Below are positions 9,393-16,762 of a DNA stretch of 46,423 nucleotides, in pieces. The DNA is from Prevotella sp. (GTDB lineage Bacteria > Bacteroidota > Bacteroidia > Bacteroidales > Bacteroidaceae). The translations under genes and the position numbers were made by a program. Position 1 is the stretch's first letter. Each line of letters opens with the position of its first letter. The notes under the pieces were generated by a model. It ran no database searches. It worked only from the letters and a program-made list of their open reading frames with translations, and was not told the origin of the DNA. The stretch covers positions 1-46,423 of the forward strand of contig JAFTGB010000016.1 in the NCBI GenBank assembly GCA_017458125.1, read 5' to 3'.

Positions 9393-11160
9393 TCATTTGG
9401 CATTGTTTACAGTCAAACTCAAGACGAAAGAGACGTCCATCACCCAGTCGCAGTTTCAACGGTTCACGCCATTGCGGACGACGTCCACCATGCTTGACAC
9501 AGTAACCTAACGCATAGCGCAGACAATGACGGCACTGCATGACAGGCCCTTCCCCTCCCTTTAGCTCAAAAGCGGAAGTCGTCGGGACATCATAGAACTG
9601 CTGCGACATGTGGTTGGCTATATTATAAAGGTAAGGGTAAGGATAAGACGGTACTTCGGAAGCAGTTGCAGGCATACGCTGACGAGTTCTCTTCCTATCT
9701 GTGACCGTAAGGGCCGACAACAGCTGACGGCGCAATTCGCCAAGCACGCTATTGGGAACAAACAGGCTGAACGATTCGGGTATTTCAACCTTGTTGCATT
9801 CATAAGGAGTTCCACCAAGACGCGACAACTGACGAGCAATGTTGTCGTGCTGTGGATGATTAGCCTGTTGATGTTCGCACTTAATATCTACAGTCACTCT
9901 ACAAGCAGAAAGGCTGAACCCTTCTGGAGTAACATCGAAATGCATGGTAACGGGTATCTTGCGTTGGGCACTCGGACGAGCCAAAAGGCGTTCAAAATCC
10001 TGATCGTTATTGCGATAGAGAGCCATTCCAGGACGTAGGCTGGATGGCATCTTCTGAGGATACAGGCGGTTGTCTTCAGCCCGGTTGACACGGAAGCCCT
10101 CCAGTTCGCGCTGTTCATTGACGAAGCACAAGCCGTCACCGTTGGCAAACGAAGCCGTACCAGCCACATTGAAGGAATGCTGCCTTACCTCTTTCACTTT
10201 ACCGACATATTCGCCCATGGCCTTGGGTGTGTCTGGTGAGAAAATGTCTGGTTGACGGCCATGAAGGAAATAGGTGGTGAAGCCACGGTTGAATGTCTTT
10301 TGAAGATTGGGCGTAAAGGTATAGGTACTGTGCCCCTTGGAAGCTCTGCAATAGAGGTCAGGATGACGGTTGACAATGGCATTGAGCTTTTCGCTATATG
10401 CAGCTGTAACATTCTTCACATACCCGACGTCCTTCAGTCTTCCCTCTATCTTAAACGAGGTGGCTCCTGCTTCTATCAACTCCTCCAAATGACGGATTTG
10501 GTTCAGGTCTTTCAGTGACAACAGGTGTCGCTGATGTTCCAGTTCGTGACCATCGGCATCAATCAGGTCAAACTTCATGCGGCAGAACTGGGCACAGGCA
10601 CCCCGATTGGCCGAACGCTGGAAACACTGCTGCGAAGCATAGCACAATCCGCTATAGCTGACACATAGAGCTCCGTGGACAAAGACTTCCAAAGGCATGT
10701 CGGGAACTTGACGGTGAATGTCAGCAATTTCCTGAACTGAGAGTTCACGAGCCAGCACTACCCTTTCAAAGCCGCAGTCGCGCAACCAGCGTATCTTTTC
10801 GACAGTGCGATTGTCGGTCTGTGTAGAAGCATGGAGGGCTATCGGGGGTATTTGCATACGGAGAATAGCCATGTCCTGAACAAGGATGGCATCGGCACCA
10901 GCTTCATACAACTGACCTATCATGGTCTGAGTTTCGTCCAACTCGCTATCGTAGAGTATCGTGTTCACCGTAACGTAGACCTTTACGGAAAACTGATGCG
11001 CATACTGACACAGCTGCCGGATATCATCAATGCTGTTACCCACCGCTGCTCTGGCACCAAAACGGGGAGCACCGATGTATACAGCATCAGCACCATGGTC
11101 TACGGCAGCCATGCCGCACTCCAGATTCTTGGCCGGTGAGAGCAGTTCAAGAGCTATCAT
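9373..11160 (-). CDS. U32-family protein (RlhA/TrhP-type RNA hydroxylation)
   Basis: 595 residues labelled 'peptidase U32' in most databases; characterised relatives (E. coli RlhA and TrhP) support hydroxylation of 23S rRNA or tRNA. Visible family motifs are ELLSPAKNLECGMAAVDHGADAVYIG at the N-terminus (a TIM-barrel start), IALHASTQTDN, and the signature VFVHGALCVSYSGLCY followed by a Cys-rich stretch (CFQRSANRGACAQFC). A second domain of about 200 residues and a C-terminal Cys cluster (CRHCLRYALGYC, CKQCQ) follow. Length and the extra domain suggest the RlhA-like subgroup over the shorter TrhP. The start ATG overlaps the metA stop by four bases (ATGA), implying coupled translation. Confidence 0.85.
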   Translation of the reverse strand: MIALELLSPAKNLECGMAAVDHGADAVYIGAPRFGARAAVGNSIDDIRQLCQYAHQFSVKVYVTVNTILYDSELDETQTMIGQLYEAGADAILVQDMAILRMQIPPIALHASTQTDNRTVEKIRWLRDCGFERVVLARELSVQEIADIHRQVPDMPLEVFVHGALCVSYSGLCYASQQCFQRSANRGACAQFCRMKFDLIDADGHELEHQRHLLSLKDLNQIRHLEELIEAGATSFKIEGRLKDVGYVKNVTAAYSEKLNAIVNRHPDLYCRASKGHSTYTFTPNLQKTFNRGFTTYFLHGRQPDIFSPDTPKAMGEYVGKVKEVRQHSFNVAGTASFANGDGLCFVNEQRELEGFRVNRAEDNRLYPQKMPSSLRPGMALYRNNDQDFERLLARPSAQRKIPVTMHFDVTPEGFSLSACRVTVDIKCEHQQANHPQHDNIARQLSRLGGTPYECNKVEIPESFSLFVPNSVLGELRRQLLSALTVTDRKRTRQRMPATASEVPSYPYPYLYNIANHMSQQFYDVPTTSAFELKGGEGPVMQCRHCLRYALGYCVKHGGRRPQWREPLKLRLGDGRLFRLEFDCKQCQMNVYAED

Positions 11161-12074
11161 CTGATTTGGTTGATGTCGTATGGTGTTTCTTGATAGACGT
11201 AATAATTAATCCAATTGCTATACAACAAGTTGGCATGAGCGCGCCACGTCACAACGGGGGGCAAGTCCGGATTGTCGTCACGATAGTAATTGATGGGCAT
11301 GTCCACGTCATCACGGTGCCCCTTGTCACGCTTGTACTCTTTGTCCAACGTGTCAGGAGCGTACTCTAAATGTCCTGTTATGAAGAACTCGCGACCTTCA
11401 CGAGCCATGACGATGCTCACACCACTCTCCGCAGACTCTGCGATGAGGCTAAGCGCCGGATTGGCAAGAATATCGTCCCGGTGTACTTCCGTATGACGGC
11501 TATGAGGCATCTGGAAGACATCGTCAAAACCGCGGAAGATGGGTAGCTGGGGCTCTAATGTCACCTGCGGGAATATGCCAAACATCTTCTTTTGCAACGG
11601 GTACTTGGGTATGCCATAATGGTAATATAGTCCAGCCTGGGCTGCCCAACATATATATAAGGTACTCGTAACGTGCGTACGCGCCCACGAGAAAATTTCG
11701 GTCATCTCGTCCCAGTAGTTGACATCCTCAAAGTCAAGCGTCTCCACCGGGGCTCCTGTGATAATCATTCCATCGTACTTCTCCAACCGCATTTGTTCAA
11801 AATCACGATAGAACATCATCATGTGCTCTATAGGAGTATTCTTTGGTGTATGACTCTTCAGCTTCATAAAACTGATTTCCAACTGCAAAGGGGTGTTGGA
11901 GAGCAGACGTATGAGGTCTGTCTCTGTCGTAATCTTGAGCGGCATCAGGTTCAAAATGGCAATACGCAACGGACGGATGTCCTGCATGTGTGCACGCGAA
12001 TCATCCATCACAAAGATGTTCTCCTGCTTCAGCAGTTCTATGGCGGGAAGTTTATCGGGTAATCTTAAAGGCAT
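11157..12074 (-). CDS. metA: Homoserine O-acyltransferase (MetA), predicted acetyl-CoA specific
   Basis: First committed step of methionine synthesis: acylation of homoserine. The 305-residue protein has nucleophile Cys142 in LYICWAAQAGLYYHYG and the His235/Glu237 pair in FITGHLE, all at the positions known for the family. Residue 111 is Glu (ITGAPVETLDF). In the Bacillus cereus enzyme Glu111 goes with acetyl-CoA use, while succinyl-CoA enzymes such as E. coli have Gly there, so acetyl transfer is predicted despite the 'succinyltransferase' name often given. It sits 9 bp after the PP2C gene and overlaps the U32 gene. No methionine-responsive leader can exist here because the upstream gap is only 9 bp. 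Confidence 0.93.
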   Translation of the reverse strand: MPLRLPDKLPAIELLKQENIFVMDDSRAHMQDIRPLRIAILNLMPLKITTETDLIRLLSNTPLQLEISFMKLKSHTPKNTPIEHMMMFYRDFEQMRLEKYDGMIITGAPVETLDFEDVNYWDEMTEIFSWARTHVTSTLYICWAAQAGLYYHYGIPKYPLQKKMFGIFPQVTLEPQLPIFRGFDDVFQMPHSRHTEVHRDDILANPALSLIAESAESGVSIVMAREGREFFITGHLEYAPDTLDKEYKRDKGHRDDVDMPINYYRDDNPDLPPVVTWRAHANLLYSNWINYYVYQETPYDINQIR

Positions 12075-12083
12075 CTTTACTGA

Positions 12084-12833
12084 CTAATTTTCAATTTTAA
12101 AAACACATACCGAAACGTTGTCATAACCACCAGCATCTATGGCGGCCTCACAGAGTTCATTGGCATTGGCTCCGTCATTCATCAGGTGTTCGATAGCCGC
12201 GTCAGGAACCATGTCGTTCAAACCGTCCGAACACAACATATAGGTGTCACCAAGGCGCACGTCGTCGGTAAACTCAAACATGTCTATATACGAGTTCTTG
12301 CATCCTGCCCCTATGCAGTTGATAATGATGTTTGAATGTTTCTTCTCGCCACGGGCATTACTGAGCGAGTGGTCGGTCGTTATTTGTTTGAGTTGTCCGT
12401 CACGAAGACGGTACAGACGGCTGTCGCCGCAGTTCAGCCAGTAGTATTTCCCGTTGTAATAGATGATGCCCACTAAGGTTGTACCCATGTCTGCCATTGA
12501 CGGGTTGACACGCCCTTTTGAGTCAATAATCTGGTTGATGGACTGAAGCCATTCTACCATCATTTCGTAAAACTCCCCAGGGGAAAGCTTTTGGGGCAGA
12601 TCACTCAGGAAGAACTGCAGATTAGACAAGGTGTCGGAGCTGGCCACCTCACCAGCCTTATGACCGCCCATGCCGTCAGCCAACGCAATGACAAAGCGAT
12701 CCATATTCTCGGTTTGAAACTCTGTGGCGTAGATATCGCTACGCAAGAGTCTATCGTAGGCCAGCACCATGTCCTCGTTGTTGCTTCTCACGCATCCGAC
12801 ACGGCTTGCTGCCGTTAGTGTTATTCTACTCAT
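12084..12833 (-). CDS. PP2C-type Ser/Thr protein phosphatase
   Basis: 249 residues, a single PPM/PP2C catalytic domain with no membrane segment. Metal-binding motifs are intact: SNNEDMVLAYD near the start, IALADGMGGHKAGEVAS (about 49-65), NCGDSRLYRLRDGQLKQITTDHSL, MLCSDGLNDMVP, and the final GGYDNVSVCVF. It should remove phosphate from Ser/Thr, most simply reversing the kinase encoded at 16763-19726. Gene order kinase, AAA, FHA, PP2C on one strand supports a closed phosphorylation circuit. It lies 37 bp after the FHA gene; I see no promoter in the gap. Confidence 0.93.
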   Translation of the reverse strand: MSRITLTAASRVGCVRSNNEDMVLAYDRLLRSDIYATEFQTENMDRFVIALADGMGGHKAGEVASSDTLSNLQFFLSDLPQKLSPGEFYEMMVEWLQSINQIIDSKGRVNPSMADMGTTLVGIIYYNGKYYWLNCGDSRLYRLRDGQLKQITTDHSLSNARGEKKHSNIIINCIGAGCKNSYIDMFEFTDDVRLGDTYMLCSDGLNDMVPDAAIEHLMNDGANANELCEAAIDAGGYDNVSVCVFKIEN

Positions 12834-12870
12834 TTCTTCTATTTATCCTTATAACAAACTTTTTATATCT

Positions 12871-13446
12871 TCAGTTTACGCTCACCTGCAGGTTAACATT
12901 GGCCAAAGTGACTATGTCTCCACTCTTGATGGTCATCGGTATGTCAGGCAGAATGTCACGCTGGTTAAGCTTGGTACCATTCGAAGAATGCTTGTCAATG
13001 ATAGACCACCCTGACTCTGGTTTGTATATGAGTTGGGCGTGGACGCCAGAGACATACATATTATCTTTAAACATCTGCTGATAGGGACCCTGACGACGGC
13101 CGATGATAGCGCCATTAACACCTACAATACGAATGTCAAGACTCGGATTGTAGAGTGTCAACGTGGGAATGCCTGACATTCCGGGTAATTGCCCGTCAGC
13201 TCGTTGTGACACCTGACTGGCTCCTGTATAGGAGAATATGGAACTGCTTACAGAGTCAGCATTCTTGGCTCCGTCCCGTTGCTCCTGCTGTTCGTCGGCT
13301 CCCGTCATCAGTCCTCCGCAGAAAGTGCAACGGCGTCCCATCCCTACGCGTCCGCAGCTGCTACAGTAGACGAGAGGCTGCCCGCACTGGTCGCAATAGT
13401 GTGAGCCGTCTTCTATCTCTTCTTTACAATTTGGGCATATAATCAT
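12871..13446 (-). CDS. FHA-domain protein with two N-terminal zinc ribbons
   Basis: 191 residues. Two zinc ribbons come first: Cys4-x2-Cys7/Cys18-x2-Cys21 and Cys28-x2-Cys31/Cys40-x2-Cys43. A polar linker (about 48-85) follows, then a forkhead-associated domain (about 90-191) with GAIIGRR, the Ser and His of YVSGVHAQLI, and SSNGTKLN. FHA domains bind phosphothreonine peptides, so this is the likely reader of marks made by the neighbouring kinase; its threonine-rich N-terminus is a candidate ligand. The start overlaps the AAA gene stop by four bases (ATGA). Cytoplasmic. Confidence 0.9.
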   Translation of the reverse strand: MIICPNCKEEIEDGSHYCDQCGQPLVYCSSCGRVGMGRRCTFCGGLMTGADEQQEQRDGAKNADSVSSSIFSYTGASQVSQRADGQLPGMSGIPTLTLYNPSLDIRIVGVNGAIIGRRQGPYQQMFKDNMYVSGVHAQLIYKPESGWSIIDKHSSNGTKLNQRDILPDIPMTIKSGDIVTLANVNLQVSVN

Positions 13447-16400
13447 AGTTCTTCCTTAATATCCTCAGGCATAATATATTGATAAGTCTCTTGCGTAACC
13501 TCCTGCGGCGGTAGCGAGCTGACACGAACAGACAACTGCTGAATGGTCTTATCCAGCATGTTACGCATCTCACGAGCATTGCCAAACGACTGGTCTTTGC
13601 TGACTATACGCCTGCAAATGAGGTCCAGCAATTTAAATTCTGCACCAGGCGACAACGTGTAGTTGTCCTTGGCTGCCATTTTCTTGTATATGGCTAATAA
13701 TTCGTCTTCATTATAGTCCTCTATGTGCATCTTGTGAGTGAACCGGCTGGCCAGTCCTGGGTTCACGGCAAGGAATGCCTCCATCTCTTCCTTGTAACCG
13801 GCAGCAATGACAACAAACTTGCCACGGTCATCCTCCATACGTTTCATCAAGGTGTCTATGGCTTCCTTACCATACTGGTCGTTGCCCGACGAGAGAGTAT
13901 AGGCTTCGTCGATAAACAAAATGCCACCCATGGCCTTGTCACACATGCTGTTGACTATCTTCGGGGTCTCGCCCATGTACTTACCGACCAGTGTAGCACG
14001 GCTGGTTTCTATAACATGGCTGGTGGGCAGTATTTCCATAGACTGGAGTATCTCCCCCATCTTACGCGCAACACTGGTCTTACCCGTACCGGGATTTCCT
14101 GTCAGGATGAAGTTCATGGAAATCTGCTGAACTTTGCCGGCACCCATGGCGGCACGTTGTTTCACAAACATGCTCTGCACGGCTAACCGACGTATCATGT
14201 TCTTGACAGAGCGCATGCCGACGAACTCATCCAGTTCGTTAAGCACCTCATCCAACGGACGGGCTTTCTCGTCCTGAGGCTGGTCCAGATCAGCTACCGT
14301 AATGCTATACATGTCCTGCTCCTTGAAGTCAGGCATGTTCATGAGCGACATCAGCCGCTGGCTCTGCCTCTCTACGGCCTGGTTGAAGATGCGTCGTGCC
14401 TCACGGGCATTGCCGAAGTTCTTGTCACGACGCAGGTACAGCTGTTCAAACTGCCGGTGGATGGCACCCTGTGTGTCCTCGTCCACTTTGAACTTCTTGT
14501 CCTTGGCCAGGTTGAGGAATATCTGAGTAAGCTCGTCCGGAGTATAGTCGTCAAAATGAATGATCTGGGTGAAGCGGCTCTTCAGTCCCGGATTTGAGTC
14601 GATAAAGTCATGCATCTGGTCCGTATAACCGGCCACTATGCATATAAACTTGCCACGGTCGTCCTCCAGGCGCTTGAGCAGGGTGTCTATGGCTTCCGCC
14701 CCAAAGCTGTCGCTGTCGCCTGACTTCAGTGTGTACGCCTCATCTATGAACAACACGCCGCCCATGGCCGAATCGATGAGTTGATTGGTCTTGATGGCCG
14801 TCTGTCCCGAATATCCTGCCACCAGTTTCGAACGGTCAGCCTCTATCAGCTGTCCACGTGACAGGATGCCAAGGGTGCGAAACACATCGGCCATGATACG
14901 TGCCACCGTCGTCTTTCCCGTTCCGGGGTTACCTGTGAAGACATAGTGCTTCCCTTGGAAGGTGTTGCTTTCGCCTCGGCGTATCTGCAGGTTGAGGAAG
15001 GAAGCCAGATTAGTAATTTCCCTTTTTACAGCATTCAGTCCAACCAGTCCGTCCAGTTTTGCCAGACATTCTGTATAGTCAACGGTCTGCGGAGCCTCGT
15101 AGGGAATGTCGTCTACGGTTATGGTCATCAGCTCCTCATTGGACAGTGTCGATATGTCGATATGCTGAAGGCGTTCTGCCTGCCGCGAGCATATCTTGTC
15201 GAACAGCAGGCGCATGGTACGGCCGTTGGCAAAGTCCTTGTCACGAGAGTTGTAAAGCTCGGCTATCATCTTCAACGCAAGTTCACGGGCATCGGGAGCA
15301 AAGACGTACTTTTTCTCATGGGCAAAGACCTCCATGATTTGGAAAAGTTGACTGGGAGTATAGTCGTCAATGTTGAGGAAATAGCTGAAACGACTACGGA
15401 ACCCCGCATTAATACGGAACAGGTTGTCCATCTCCTGACGGTATCCTGCCGCTATCACCACAAACTTGCCACGGTCGTCCTCCATGCGTTTCATCAACTG
15501 TTCCAAAGCCTGTGCTCCTTGCTGGTCTCGGTCGCCGCTCTGGTTGACAGGCGCAAGTGTGTACGCTTCGTCTACGAAGAGTATGCCTCCCATGGCCTTG
15601 TCGCACAGACGGTCCACCACTTTGGGTGTCTCCCCCTGATAAGGACTGACCATCTTTGAGCGGTCCACCTCGACAACATGTCCGCTGTCTAAATAGCCTA
15701 TGGCTTCCAGTATCTCGCCTAACTTACGGGCTATGCTGGTTTTACCGGTACCCGGGTTCCCCGTCAGCACGATGTGTATGCCTGCCTTCTGCTGCTCGCC
15801 CAGTCCGCGTTGAGCCCGTTCCATGTTGTTGTGTACGGTTAACGCTATCTCGCGCACAGCACGTTTCACTTCGTCCATGCCGATATAGTGGTCCAAATCG
15901 CCTAAGATGTCGTCCAGCGTGCGCTCCTCAGGCACATATCCGCGTATATCCTGCTCCTCTACCCTCTCAGCGTTGATGCCCCTGCTGATAAACGACGTGA
16001 AGATGTCCTCCGCCGTCTTAACAGCAACATGCCTGTAACCAAAGCTGTCGTCTTTCACCTTAACCTGATACTGGAAAAAGCGTTGCAGCTTACGTTCAGC
16101 TTCTGGCGAATAGACAGAGATGCCATAGGTATTGCGTAACTCTTGCTTACAGATATCGCACAGTTCCTGATAGTCAGGCGTAGGCAGTCGGAAAGTGTAC
16201 TTGAAACGGTTTTGTGCCGCCGGGTTAGCCGACAGGAAATCGTCCAGTCCCTTGGGCAGTCCGGATATGATAACGATGGGGTTCTCGTCCCACTTATCCA
16301 TCTCGACAAAAAGCTTATCCAGCGGATTTACCTGATTGGAATAACGGTCTGGCAGTAATTTCTGCACGTTGTCGAAGAACAGTATTCCCCCACGCGCCTT

Positions 16401-16760
16401 CTTAATGTTGTCTTCCCACTTGTCGACAAACCGTTGGTAGTCAACGGCATCAACCATCGTCAGCTTAGGTTTGTCTATAATCTTGTGCTGGTAGAAATAA
16501 TCGCGGATGACCTCTGCCAAAGCCGTCTTGCCCGTGCCAGTCTCACCAATGATAATGGCGTTCACGCTCAGGCGTACCTTGACGACATCTTTTCGGGAGC
16601 GCAGATAAGTGTAGGTGTCAACAACGGTCTTCAGTTGCTGCTTCACGTTGTCGAGTCCTACCAGCCGTTCCAGCACATTCTGCGACACCAATGGTTTTCC
16701 ACACCACCGGCAGAACTTGGCTATTGAGCGGTTTTCCTTATGACAATGGTCACAAATCAT
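13443..16760 (-). CDS. Four-module CbxX/CfqX-type AAA ATPase with N-terminal zinc ribbon
   Basis: 1105 residues. A zinc ribbon (Cys3-x2-Cys6 ... Cys17-x2-Cys20) is followed by four AAA modules with Walker A loops at about 72-79, 334-341, 610-617 and 888-895. Modules 2-4 have canonical GNPGTGKT and Walker B LF(V/I)DEAYTL followed by MEDDRGKFVVIAAGY, the signature of the CbxX/CfqX (SpoVK/EccA-like) group. Module 1 is divergent: GETGTGKT, then LFFDN at 127-131, so Asn131 replaces the catalytic Glu and it may bind but not hydrolyse ATP. Four such modules on one chain is unusual, as most relatives have one or two and assemble as rings. It lies 2 bp after the kinase gene and overlaps the FHA gene. 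It is likely the remodelling motor of the cluster; the substrate is unknown. Confidence 0.9.
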   Translation of the reverse strand: MICDHCHKENRSIAKFCRWCGKPLVSQNVLERLVGLDNVKQQLKTVVDTYTYLRSRKDVVKVRLSVNAIIIGETGTGKTALAEVIRDYFYQHKIIDKPKLTMVDAVDYQRFVDKWEDNIKKARGGILFFDNVQKLLPDRYSNQVNPLDKLFVEMDKWDENPIVIISGLPKGLDDFLSANPAAQNRFKYTFRLPTPDYQELCDICKQELRNTYGISVYSPEAERKLQRFFQYQVKVKDDSFGYRHVAVKTAEDIFTSFISRGINAERVEEQDIRGYVPEERTLDDILGDLDHYIGMDEVKRAVREIALTVHNNMERAQRGLGEQQKAGIHIVLTGNPGTGKTSIARKLGEILEAIGYLDSGHVVEVDRSKMVSPYQGETPKVVDRLCDKAMGGILFVDEAYTLAPVNQSGDRDQQGAQALEQLMKRMEDDRGKFVVIAAGYRQEMDNLFRINAGFRSRFSYFLNIDDYTPSQLFQIMEVFAHEKKYVFAPDARELALKMIAELYNSRDKDFANGRTMRLLFDKICSRQAERLQHIDISTLSNEELMTITVDDIPYEAPQTVDYTECLAKLDGLVGLNAVKREITNLASFLNLQIRRGESNTFQGKHYVFTGNPGTGKTTVARIMADVFRTLGILSRGQLIEADRSKLVAGYSGQTAIKTNQLIDSAMGGVLFIDEAYTLKSGDSDSFGAEAIDTLLKRLEDDRGKFICIVAGYTDQMHDFIDSNPGLKSRFTQIIHFDDYTPDELTQIFLNLAKDKKFKVDEDTQGAIHRQFEQLYLRRDKNFGNAREARRIFNQAVERQSQRLMSLMNMPDFKEQDMYSITVADLDQPQDEKARPLDEVLNELDEFVGMRSVKNMIRRLAVQSMFVKQRAAMGAGKVQQISMNFILTGNPGTGKTSVARKMGEILQSMEILPTSHVIETSRATLVGKYMGETPKIVNSMCDKAMGGILFIDEAYTLSSGNDQYGKEAIDTLMKRMEDDRGKFVVIAAGYKEEMEAFLAVNPGLASRFTHKMHIEDYNEDELLAIYKKMAAKDNYTLSPGAEFKLLDLICRRIVSKDQSFGNAREMRNMLDKTIQQLSVRVSSLPPQEVTQETYQYIMPEDIKEEL

Positions 16761-16762
16761 GG

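Noticed and set aside
14946-15659. 237-codon plus-strand reading frame inside the AAA gene
   Set aside because: Shadow of the opposite strand; the AAA motifs are intact across the whole interval.
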